NCBI GenBank assembly: GCA_008704415.1 | Contig: VXIS01000078.1 | Location: 1 to 64,000, forward strand | Origin: Sphaerosporella brunnea | Taxonomy: Eukaryota > Ascomycota > Pezizomycetes > Pezizales > Pyronemataceae | DNA length: 64,000 nucleotides | Direction: 5' to 3' | Shown here: positions 1 to 10,324 of the stretch, piece by piece | How the letters are laid out: every line of letters begins with the position of its first letter | How positions within the stretch are numbered: the first letter of the stretch is position 1 | The notes under the pieces: generated by a model | Told to the model about the DNA's origin: nothing | What the model saw: the letters and a program-made list of their open reading frames with translations, nothing else | The model's database searches: none | Position numbers and translations under genes: made by a program

Positions 1-2054
1 CCAGGGTACAAAATAACTCACATCACGTTGCGCCCGACCGTTATACCGGAACGTACCCGGTGGGTATATGAGGGAGCACCTGTGACAAGACTTGATAAGT
101 ACCAAAGTCACTTCGGTAATTGGTCATCACGTCATAGCTACTGCGGCACTTCAATAGGGCATTCTAGGCGTCAAAGCTTACGCGTTCATCACGCCATAGC
201 TGCAGAAGAGTGTCCGAGTTGGAGTGGGGGTTATCTATAATCCCTGGCTAGTCAAAGAAGCTCGGTACCCTTACGTGGCATCGGGGCAATTGTTCGTCCG
301 AGGATTGGAAATCAACTTTGAGGCTCAAGGCGAATCCGTCAGGATATAACCCGCGAGATTTCCCTCGAGTTGAGAGACCACCAGAGTTAGCAGACATCAT
401 CGTTAGGATATTGTGAGGTTCAGCCTTAACAATATTGTCGTTTACACAATCTATATTCGTTTCGAAATCTTTATTCTATTTTCCCTTCGGTACGAATACA
501 GGATGATTAAAACAAAAACAAAAATCGGGAGCAGCTGGGAAGACTTGTACCCTGGGCCAGTGATGGCACGGACTATTACAAGAACAGTATGTGTTGCTCG
601 ACATATGTACCGATACAATCATTCTGGACCAATCACTAATCTAAATCCACTTTACAGACGAAGACTAATTTGGCGCGGCGGAGGTGAGACGCGGCATGAA
701 CGGTACGCGGTGGGTGTTGTCCCGAGTGCTGTCCCATGACTCGGTACCTACCCCCATGAGTGACAATGGTTGACAGTCAATGCTGATTGTCATTTCGTCT
801 GTTTTCTAGGTTTCGCTCTTCCTGTCAGTCTGCTATATTTCTTTCCCTGAGAGGTAATGGTCTGTTCGAGAGGTAGTGAGCTGTTGCGTTGTCGTTTTTT
901 TTCTTTGTTGCATTGGGTTTTGAGATCGCTGAGCGAGATCATATGCATGGGTTTGTACGGGTTTCTATTCTTTGTTGTGTGAGGGCAAGCCGAACTTGGC
1001 GAAGCACTGTAGGAGGAAGAAACATAATGCTTACTGGAGATATGGGGTTTTCACGGGTGTGTTCTGGGGGACTTGATAGGGAAAAAAAGATGGCTTCTGT
1101 ACTTGAGCTGAGGGGTTGATAAAGTTCTTTACTTTTTGTGTACAAATAATGTCGACGGTCCCCGCGATCGTTGAGCGCCCTTGTAATCCTCAATTCACTG
1201 CGATCCTGCTGACAATTTACCATTCGGCATATGTGTGGGTGTTTAAATATGGAGCCTGGAATTCTGAGCTAGTGTGCGAGGCGTTAAGCGCGGCTAATTT
1301 GTCTTTAATGCCGGTAGCGCGCTTGCAACTGAGACGTCACCCAAAACTATGGTTGACTAAGCCGCTGTGGGCTAGCAGGTCGTCAAAGGTTGTCCCTCCG
1401 CGGGTGAAACCGACTCGGGGTCCACATTGTAGCGCGCGGCTTGCCGAAGCGCGGTGCGATTAGGAAGCGCGGCTAAGTGTGGCACGGGTGGCACTAGGTA
1501 GAGTGGTGGGTATGACGCTACGGCGGCCACTCGCGCAGCTCACTCCCGTGCTCCCTGGTAAGCTCGTCAATTGGTACATTGCCGTAGAAGTCGGGTGTCT
1601 CGGCATAGCTGTCGGCCCGGGCGGCTTGCGTATGCACGTATGGATGACGGCTACGGGGCGCGGGCCACCATGAGTAGGGGCTGGGTCCGGTGGACCCTGG
1701 ATTGACCGCGAGCGCGGAAGGAAGTCCCCGACCGGCAGACCAGCGGTCTGGCCACGAGGGTTGGGAAGCATATCAGCACAGGGTGGTGTGTACGGGAATC
1801 TCGGAGAAGAGTTGTGCACGTTCTAGAAGCCCGCGTTCCGAGATAAGGGCGCGTGGCGAGGACCCTTCGCGGAAGGAAAAGTTTTTCACCGAGGCTCAGC
1901 TCGCGGTATGCTCGGAGTCCGAGGAAAGATTTGCACGGAAAAGATTTGCACGGAAAGATTTGCACGAAGCATGGAAGGATTGTGGCGGAAAGAGAATGGG
2001 CATGAAGGGAAAGGTTGTCTTAGAAATTATGGGAGTTGGAGGGCGGAGGATTGG
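1..2054. other. Gene-poor spacer
   Basis: I see no supportable gene. Open frames are short, on both strands, and without recognisable domains. The stretch 1250-1800 is GC-rich with repeated GCGCGGCTAA-like words. Around 1923-1967 there are three near-identical copies of a unit resembling AAGATTTGCACGG in tandem. Confidence 0.6.
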
Positions 2055-2270
2055 TATAAAGGCCTCGCGCCCGCTCGATGTAGATACTTCTCTCTTCAGC
2101 TCACTTAGCGACTGTCTAAGAGATTATTGCGTTCTCGTCACTAAGCTTTCTCTCTTGCTCTCTTTCTTCTGCTCTCCCGCTCGACCTCGCTCTCACTCGG
2201 TCTTCTCCCCTCACTCGATCTTCCTCTCTCACTCGCGCGTCAGCGAACCCCCAACACTCTCGCACCTGTA
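2055..2270 (+). promoter_or_regulatory. TATA box followed by CT-rich tract (orphan core promoter)
   Basis: A TATAAAGG box at 2055-2062 is followed from about 2090 by some 180 bases of almost pure pyrimidine, the usual layout of a strong fungal core promoter. No credible coding region follows: the first ATG after the tract opens a frame of only about 14 codons. It may drive a non-coding transcript or be a relic. Confidence 0.35.
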
Positions 2271-3001
2271 GTTAAGCTAAGCCCCCGTAACACAACGCGA
2301 TGGTGGGTGTGGATATGTCAGCATCCCTGACTCGTGTAACGTGACAAAAAAACGACCTCGAATCCGATAAATCGTCCTTTTTTCCTCTTTACAGTATCAA
2401 TAAAACTTTAGGTCACTATAGGTAGAGTACTAGTACATATCTACCGGACGTTGACGCGGCTTCGTTTTTTTTTTTTTTTTTTCAAAGCCCTTCATCGGAC
2501 TTCTTGTGTGGAGACGGTAGTTTTCTACTTTTCAGGCGTCTGTTGGCCAATCGTTGAGACGGGTGGCTCAGTTCATCTGGTCACTTCATATGTTATCAAC
2601 CATTGTCTTTAAAGTATCTACCTAGTTCGGACATCCACCCAGCCGGGAGAACGTCCCCAAGTGCCGAATTTGCACTTCCCTAAATTCGGTAGCTCCCCAA
2701 ACCCCATGGGAAAATTGATGAAGCGACGGCGGGTGGCGGAACAAATTGCAGGGAGAGACAGGACTTTCATATTGCCTTACGATGGTCCGTGCAATGCTTC
2801 TATGTATGGGAATGTCGGTATGGCCACGATTTTAGGGCGCGGTCCTATCTCCTCTAAGTATGCTGACCTATCAGAATCGGCATTACGGCAGTTGGGAGCG
2901 TTCAATTCGGCGTCGTCCAGTCGGGTTCGCTTTAGTCAAGGAAAATGTATGTATGCAGCAATATCGGGGCTTTCCTCTTCGTGCTGATGCCGTATGTAGT
3001 A
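2271..3001. other. Spacer
   Basis: No gene seen. It holds an 18-base T run near 2466 and short open frames without recognisable content. It ends at the TA next to the inverted-repeat element beginning at 3002. Confidence 0.5.
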
Positions 3002-3242
3002 CTCGACGAAAAAAAAAGTATTCGGACACCTTGTGTAACAACACCAACCCGCGGGTATCCCACCAAAACGCAACAGCGCAACAAAAAATCGTCAGCACAA
3101 ATTCTCTATGCCTGAAGGGTTCCAACTGCTATCTCTTAATTTGAGACTTCTTCCAAATTTTTTGAGTGAGATCCAGAGAAGTTATCGATTTTTCACTGCG
3201 TGGCTTGGCTGTGAGTGTCCGAATACTTTTTTTTTCGTCGAG
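3002..3242. mobile_element. MITE, 241 bp, TA target duplication
   Basis: A perfect 28-bp terminal inverted repeat (begins CTCGACG, then nine A, then GTATTCGGACAC) lies at 3002-3029 and, inverted, at 3215-3242. A TA dinucleotide sits directly outside each end (3000-3001 and 3243-3244). No coding capacity. The size and TA duplication fit a non-autonomous Tc1/mariner-type element; the superfamily is inferred. Confidence 0.85.
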
Positions 3243-4847
3243 TAGATCTAGAGTACCTCCCCGAGACAGCTAGCAAGTATGTATGTGTGCGAACTGCAAC
3301 GCATCTGAGAGGAGTATCATGGTCACTCACTCGAGTACACCCACCTCGGCTTACATACTTAGCAGGTTTTACTATTTGGGGGGGCGCGCGGAATCACCAT
3401 CCAACAGTCGGACGGCACGCACGCACGCACGCACTTTTGTCCCGAATAGCCGTATGAACGTATCAGAGGCCGTGAAACAACGCACACGCGAAAGTGTGCG
3501 CATCCGGAATTCCGACTCTTCGCTTGGAACATCCTCGCGGCAGCAGCACCGTTATGCACGCATGCCTTTGGTATAGAGTGATACCCACACCTCCTACATA
3601 CTCCATCAAAATCAAAATCACATAGATAGGTAGGAAACGTCAAAAGGGAGGAGACAGATCATGGTGGGGGGATATCACATTTGATGGACACAGCAGCAGC
3701 AGCTCTACGTATACGTACTCTACTCTAGGTACGGCCCGCCAAAGCAAAGGGGGGGGGGGGGGTTCGCAAGCAACGCAGGGATCCGCCATCGCATGTTTTG
3801 CGACGAGATCTTGCATACGCGACGTATGTATGTAACTTATCATTTATTGCCCGAGGGGCGGGCGCACTCCCGCGCGTGGGATGCATGTTTGGGGGACATA
3901 GATAGTGTTTATCTCTCGATAAATTGCTTAGTTGTGGTCTCGGTACTTATATGAGGTGGATACTCTACAGCTGACGGTATGTATGATTGCTCTTGTCCAC
4001 GCAGGTGGGTGGTGGATTGGATCTCCCATGGCCAATCTGGGAACATTGACGCGAGCGTGAGTTGGCTGTGCGAGTGAGCGTCTGTGTATGCGCGCATGTT
4101 GCTGTTCGTTCTCGCTGTCCCTCCTGTTGTGAGATGGAGATGAGACCCCTCGAGATTTGGAAGGCCCTCCCGGAATGCGCATTTCTGGCCTTTCGATGCG
4201 ATGCGAATGCAGACTGCGGTGAAACTTTTGCCAAAAGCTGTGCAAGCTAAGGCGCAAGAAACAAAGCGGGAATGTGGATACGGACACCACCCGTCGGAAC
4301 TATGGATGATGCTACCCAGACGATGGCCTTGGTGAGTGCGAAATTGTGATGCGAATGTCTTGCAGCGGTGATCAAGTGTACCGTGGGTTCAGAGTTCAGC
4401 ACGGCCCCGCCGCTGCGTGGTAAAGGGGTTGACGCAGGGTGCCAGCTGCCTTTGAGAAACCGAACAGTGTGGAGTTGCGGTGTTTGAGATGCAAGGGACG
4501 TTATGCCCGTCCTCCGCATGTGAACATACATACATAGCAACGAGTGATTTGTGCTGGCGTGCACGGTCATGATTTGCGACGGAATTCCTCACCGCGCTTT
4601 TCGTTGCTTCGAGCTGTTGCTGCATTTCCTGGCTTCGCCCAACCTCGAGATCGCCTTTAGCGCGCGGTGCCAAGGGCGCTCGAAAAGTGGGTCAGAATCG
4701 CCTTTTCCGGCCTTCCAAGACGAAAAATCGGCCGGAACTCTTCGACTTTATACTCCACTCTAAGAGCGCTTTTTACTACTGTCGTATGAGGCTATGAGCT
4801 CATGATCACCGCCGGCAACGACGACCAGCGCACATACCGTAGAATCA
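3243..4847. other. Spacer with simple repeats
   Basis: No gene seen. It contains a short GCAC tandem (about 3418-3435), a run of 14 G at 3749-3762, and scattered short open frames on both strands that lack family resemblance. Confidence 0.5.
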
Positions 4848-5200
4848 CGGTAATAACGAAATTTCACAGACCCCGAAGTATACTGACACGTACCGTTCAG
4901 CGGGCAGTGAAGCTGTCTGAGAGGCGGTTGGAAGCGACGTGCTTGGACAGTGCTCGACCAGTGGTGGTCAGTAAAACCTTAAACAGAGCGGGAGATGGAG
5001 ACCGCAGCGACAGCCTGAGCGCTCACTCTTCCCCGTCTCCACCTTGTCTCCAGAATCTTCGTCGCATTGACGTCTTTTTGACTTTTCACGTCGCCTCTTT
5101 GCACTCCAGCTCGCGTCGAAACACTTCTCACCCAGCTTCACTGCCCGCTGAACGGTACGTGTCAGTATACTTCGGGGTCTGTGAAATTTCGTTATTACCG
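4848..5200. mobile_element. Foldback/MITE element, 353 bp, long terminal inverted repeats
   Basis: A perfect 68-bp inverted repeat (outer end CGGTAATAACG, inner end GAAGCTG) lies at 4848-4915 and, inverted, at 5133-5200, with weaker pairing for about ten more bases. The 217-bp middle has no recognisable coding sequence. I see no clean target duplication: the flanks are ATCA and GGAT. Identical arms suggest recent movement or conversion. Confidence 0.8.
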
Positions 5201-7984
5201 GGATAATGCGGCCTAGGTTGGCAGTAAACGATGGGGTTTGTTGCCGAACAGAGGTCCATCACAAAACGCCCATATCGTTGAGCTTCCCGAAACTGGTCTA
5301 GACAACATGATCGCCGGATGGTTGGACCGTGCCTTTCTCTGTAGAGAAGTGGCAAATTTGATCCGTTGTCCCTAGCCCTAGGGTAAGTTGAAAAGAAATT
5401 CTGAGGTGAAACGAAAAAAAAAAAAGTTTTTGTACGACGGCTTGCTTGGTGAAGTTCTAGCTGGACTGTCAGTGATCACAATTCACAGTTCAACAGTCAG
5501 TCCGGCCCACCAGCTTATCCGCTTACTTACCTAGGTAGTGGATTTGAACGACGGTGAGGATGATGGTGATGATGGTGATGATGCTGCTGACCATGATTGC
5601 TGGCTGTCAGCAATGGAACGGGTCACCATGTTATGTACAGACAAGAAGGTGTTTATGCAGAGGCTGAATGCGGTATGTAATCAAATCACGATGATCTCTA
5701 CCACGCAGCCTTCGCAACGCATGCCTGGAGATGGAAATGCCCCAATTGGCGAATAAATTGCCGCCATCTTGCGATTTGAAACAACTGTTTGTAAAACGCC
5801 GCTAACCGCGGATGTCGATTTGCATATTGTTTGGCGAGCCTCGAATCGAGAGAGTGAGATGTGAGATGGATGTGTGTGCTGCTATGCACGGCAGTTGTTG
5901 TTGTTTGAGGCCAACGTCAACAACGAGCACCTTCTTGGTCGTGAGAAAAAGAAACAAAAACGTGGAACGCGTTTCTATCTTGCAGGATATTTCTGATTGT
6001 TGGTTTGCCAATGAGCATCGTGGTGGGGGGAGGGGGTTCCCCGCATGATAACCGTGAAGGCATGCGTATGTAGGATTTGTCGCGACGATCTGACGGAGGG
6101 GCAACTGTTATGATGTGCTGCAGACCTGCAGTGCAAGCGGGGTATCGTGATCTCGTGTTTTCACGCCTGTCCGCCGCCCCGTCCAAAGGCTCACAACGGG
6201 TCGCAGCCAAAGAGGAAGAGCAGGGGTGGCGCGTCCGTCCGTCCACGTCCGTTCGCTCATGTCCAGGCAAAAGGTGACCTATCATCGTTTGTTTGGCAAG
6301 CGAGGAGAGAGTTTATGCTCTCCACCCCTACGGCTGGCTGAAGATAGCTATTGCCAGCCGTGCACACCGTGTTGTTTGTCGCATTTTTTTCTCCTTTTGC
6401 GCGGTTAGAAGGGCTGGACGTTGAAATTGTCGCGGACGAACGTCTGTCGGTGTCCGCCGCAGGATATTCTGTGGGGTCTCCAGGGCGCAGGCGAGGCGGC
6501 AGATGCGAAAACCCGTTCGCGAATGAACGACAGCCAATGCACAACTCTCATCGTCGACGAGAAGAGCTGTAAGTTGGATGCCAACAACCAATCATTTTTG
6601 GCGCGCTCTATCAGCTGCAGAGCCGAGAAGAGCAGAGGTACATACCGGAAGAGCAGCGGTACATACCAGAAGCGCAGAGGTACGTACATACATACCAGAA
6701 GAAGCTCGACCGTTTTAATTCACGAGTGTGCAGTTAATTTAATCCATTCTTTCGTCATGTTTTTTTTCATTCGGATTCGAGAACCGCGAAAGTTCTGGAT
6801 ACGGCGCATTTCCTGGATTCTCGAGCTGCTGCGCTCAGTGCCATAGAGTGCGAGCACACCACTGGAACGAAAGGCTGGGTAAATAGCGCATGACCAGTTA
6901 TTTTTGAGCGCCATAAAAGCAAGCAAGCAAGCGATGACGATAGACGGACATGTGGAGGTTGCGTCCTCCACCACATGCGTTTCTGTGGGTTTCCGGGCGT
7001 GGTGCCTCTAACCCAGGAGGAGGAGGGCTGGGTGGTGGATCGCTTCGCAGCAACGACCACCAGCCAGCCAACCCAGCCAGCCAACCCAGCCAGCCAACCC
7101 AACGCCTTTTCTTTTCTTTTTTCGCTGCGGTGTGGTGGATGGACCCTGTCCAGCTGTGTTCCCGTTCGTGTGGTCCACCGCCGCCATCCATCGTCCATCA
7201 TCCCCCTCGCCATGCCACCAGTTCCACAACCCCCCCGATGAACCCTCGACCCCCGCGCTATTGTCCAGCACCCACGCTCTAGCTGCCCTCTGGCCATCCT
7301 CTAAATCTCCCGGCCTCTCCCAAGACTTGCCACTTCCGCGTCTCTGCCTCGTTTCTTCTTCTGCTTCTCCCCTTCTGGCGGCTGTCGGCTGGCTGCGCGC
7401 GCCCTGGTTGGTCCTCTCGTTTCTGTGTGCCTGCTCCTCTGCCTTCAAAATCCCCCCGTTGTCGCCCACCACACCCCTCCTCTCCCCCCCCCCCAAAAAA
7501 AACAAACAAGACAAAGTCACCTCCTCCACCCCAAACTTCCCTACACGCCATCATCGCCATATCGTCACTCAAAGAAAAAAAAAAAAAAAAAAAAACGAAT
7601 TAACGAGCCTCTCATCTCGTTCCAACAGTTTACGTTAACCCCCGCATTCCGTCTAAATACAACGTTCCGGCTCCAACACTCACTCTCGTGAGATATTTTC
7701 GCTTCGTTGTCCATCACCTTTACTCCAAACACAACACCTTATACACCTGGAGCTGTTTTTCATCATGGGACGTATACGACTGTAACAAAAACAATCACCG
7801 TCTCTTCTAGAGTCGATCGCTTGCCAGCGGCCCGCTCTCGATTTGCCTACGCCTTTCCACGTAGCCTGAGGAGCAAGACACATCCCGATCCACTACTACA
7901 ACCGCCCATATACACAACCCTCTACATCATCGATTCCATAACGGCTCATCACTGAACTCTACCACGGTTGAGTTCTGTTGAAGG
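5201..7984. other. Spacer with repeats and pyrimidine tracts
   Basis: No supportable gene. It contains a GATGGT-type repeat at about 5560-5583, three imperfect copies of a GAGGTACATACCAGAAG-like unit (about 6635-6697), a hairpin near 6949-6975, a 13-bp tandem (7062-7100), a CT-rich tract (about 7180-7500) and a poly-A run (about 7574-7594). The last kilobase probably holds the promoter and leader of the gene starting at 8252. Confidence 0.5.
7062..7100. repeat. Tandem repeat, 13-bp unit x3
   Basis: Three perfect head-to-tail copies of AGCCAGCCAACCC, in non-coding DNA upstream of the gene at 8252. Confidence 0.85.
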
Positions 7985-7994
7985 TTTATATAAA
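7985..7994 (+). promoter_or_regulatory. TATA box upstream of the 8252 gene
   Basis: The palindromic TTTATATAAA lies 258 bases before the ATG at 8252. Its spacing and the pyrimidine-rich surroundings suit a core promoter with a leader of about 230 bases. This is inferred from sequence only. Confidence 0.4.
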
Positions 7995-8251
7995 GAGTGC
8001 AACTGCGCCTTCGGCAAGCTGCATTAGCCCCCATCACGAATATCTCGAGCCGGCACCGAGCATAATCTGCGCCACACCCCAACAACATTTGTCAGGCAGT
8101 GGCAGTGACAAATTCGAATCAACTCGCTGTGGACGTTGACCTTTCTTAGTCTTGTGTCGATAAGCGATTTTTCAGTGGCTGCGGTTAAGGGCAGTGCTGG
8201 TGGTCAGATTTCAGCCTCACGTAATCAGCGATTACCATATATTCTGCCGTC

Positions 8252-10324
8252 ATGTCGTCTGAGCAGGGACATTCGATTTTCCGCCACGGCTTCTACATGC
8301 AAAATTTCTCCCCCTCGGGAACAGCGAACCTCCCCTCGACCTGCGATGAGGAGCTCGTAGACGAGGCCGATGAACCCCCGGATGCTATAGCGACTCATTT
8401 CTCCCGAATCAACTATTCGTTGTCCGATGCCGAATTTTCGAAGCATTCAATCTACGAACATCCTGCTCCGAAGGAGTCTCTCCTGACTCGAGCATTGCTC
8501 ACGAGTCCAGTCCTTGGTCCTGTCGACCGTGTCGACCCGCCACAGTTCAGCCGTGGAATGTCCGTCTGGAGCAACACCAGCGCTGGTTCCACTGTTGATC
8601 TCACGAGCGATTGTGGCATGACAAGCCCGTCGAGAGCGAACACGCCTAGCCCGCCTCCTCCTATGTACCTTACCGGCATTGCAAGGGTTATGGAGAAAGG
8701 TCTCACCTTCAACGAGCCTAAGCGAATCGACATCGTCGGCGACAAGCAGGACGTCATCGAAGGTCTGGGACGCAAGAGGTGCATCACTTTTGCCGCTGGT
8801 GTGCCTCCGCCCTCTCGACGCGGATCTGAGGATCAAGTTACTCGTGCCGATGAATTCAAGAAGGAGCCCATCAGACCTTCTCCGTCGAAGCGCAATTCTG
8901 CTTTGACTTTTGTGTGTGCCCAGAAAGAGGATTCCCAGCAGTCGACTGCTCGTCCACTGAGGTCGCCCCCGCCGGCACCAAAACATATTGATTTCGCCGC
9001 GACTGCTCGACGCGAGTCGTGCGCTACAGCGCAGACTAAAGTCGTTGCTCCAGTGGCCAGCAAACCGGTTACCTTTGCGCCTAAGGTCGCGTACCCGGAA
9101 CGACAGCTCTACGACTCCGAGAGTGCAGCAGATTCTTGGACGAACTTGCCGATCGATAAGACTCGGTTGCTTAGGGTGGATGATCTGCTTAGGAAAGAGA
9201 GGGACATCAGGAAGTTGAGTGAAGAGGCTGAGGCTGAGGCCTTGCAAGAGGAGGGAATGGTAGACGAGGAAGAGGAAGAAGAAGAGGAAGAAGATACTTT
9301 GGTCCAAGAGGATGTCGATGAGGAAGAGGAGGAAGAGGACGATGAGGACGATTACCAGGATGAATACGATGAGGACGAGGACGAGGACGACGATGATTAC
9401 GACGGCGAAAGCGGCAATGAGAGCGACAACGAGTCAGGCTTTGCATCGGACGACGAAGACGACGACGATTTCTTTGCCCTGCACCCCCCAATGCTCATCC
9501 CAACCCGGCCGGCCTATGCCAACAGCTTTGCCGACATGGCCATGTCGCCGAGACAAATTCGTCCCACTTCACCTGAGTTGCCCGATAGCACAGACTTTGT
9601 GTGTGGAACATTCGACGAGGACAAGCCGCTGGAAGAAGCATATCTTTCTTGCTTAGAAGAGCGCAAGCGCATCAAACACAAGGCCACTCCTCAGGACATC
9701 GACCCCAGCTTCCCAACTTCGGACCCCGAGGACTCCGACCATGAGCCTGAGACCAGACACATCGGCAAAATCACTCGCGATGATAGCTCTTCCGACGGAA
9801 ACCAAAGCAGAGGACGTAAGATGCGTGGTGGCATGACCAAGGATCAGTCTCCGAACCGAGGTCGTGTCCATTCGCCTGCCCCAGTCCGGCGTACTGCCCT
9901 CGCGCAGTCGCCTGCTCCAAGCCGTCGTGTTCCGTCCAGGACCAGGCATGCATCGCCCCCGCCCCCCGTCCGCCGCGGCAGCAGGATTCTGTCCCCTGCA
10001 CCCTGCCGTCGCCGCACAATATTCCAAACAGGCAACAGCATCGTCCGAGCCCGGTCTCTCCCACGCAATCGTACCAGCAAGTCGTCAAGAGTCGACTCTG
10101 CCGCAGGATCGCCCGTAAGGGCTCGACCCGTGTTCATCGGCAGAGGTGCCATTGATATCGTCAAAGGGTTGGAGAAGAAACGAGAGCGCAGAAGGGCGCG
10201 TCTCAACAGGAAGGAAAAGGATGAATCCTGGCGGGCTGGAGCGGGCGTTGAGAAGATGAGAGAGCTTGGGCTGGAAATCTGCGGCAAAGGTCGGACACGC
10301 CCGATTTGGGTGATCTCTGCCTAA
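8252..10324 (+). CDS. Fungal-specific disordered protein with acidic tract
   Basis: An uninterrupted 690-residue frame; no intron is needed. The N-terminal half is Ser/Pro-rich and contains a KRCITFA motif near residue 175. Roughly residues 335-420 are a nearly pure Asp/Glu tract. A basic region follows with several copies of an SPAPxRR-like unit (about 560-625). The C-terminus is conserved in style, with GRGAIDIVKGLEKKRERRR and then WRAGAGVEKMRELGLE. These end motifs recall a fungal family of unknown function (I think of DUF3295, from memory and unconfirmed). The composition suggests a nuclear scaffold or regulator, but I do not know the role. An isolated gene with long spacers on both sides. 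Confidence 0.8.
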   Translation: MSSEQGHSIFRHGFYMQNFSPSGTANLPSTCDEELVDEADEPPDAIATHFSRINYSLSDAEFSKHSIYEHPAPKESLLTRALLTSPVLGPVDRVDPPQFSRGMSVWSNTSAGSTVDLTSDCGMTSPSRANTPSPPPPMYLTGIARVMEKGLTFNEPKRIDIVGDKQDVIEGLGRKRCITFAAGVPPPSRRGSEDQVTRADEFKKEPIRPSPSKRNSALTFVCAQKEDSQQSTARPLRSPPPAPKHIDFAATARRESCATAQTKVVAPVASKPVTFAPKVAYPERQLYDSESAADSWTNLPIDKTRLLRVDDLLRKERDIRKLSEEAEAEALQEEGMVDEEEEEEEEEDTLVQEDVDEEEEEEDDEDDYQDEYDEDEDEDDDDYDGESGNESDNESGFASDDEDDDDFFALHPPMLIPTRPAYANSFADMAMSPRQIRPTSPELPDSTDFVCGTFDEDKPLEEAYLSCLEERKRIKHKATPQDIDPSFPTSDPEDSDHEPETRHIGKITRDDSSSDGNQSRGRKMRGGMTKDQSPNRGRVHSPAPVRRTALAQSPAPSRRVPSRTRHASPPPPVRRGSRILSPAPCRRRTIFQTGNSIVRARSLPRNRTSKSSRVDSAAGSPVRARPVFIGRGAIDIVKGLEKKRERRRARLNRKEKDESWRAGAGVEKMRELGLEICGKGRTRPIWVISA

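Noticed and set aside
28..2271. Several open frames of 60-190 codons
   Set aside because: They overlap each other on both strands, lack family resemblance, and have repeat-derived or low-complexity composition.
6902..6916. TTTTGAGCGCCATA also found near 63690
   Set aside because: A 14-base match between two distant non-coding sites with no shared flanks is not enough to call a repeat family.
9207..9491. Arg/Pro-rich frame opposite the acidic tract
   Set aside because: It is the antisense shadow of a GA-rich coding repeat.
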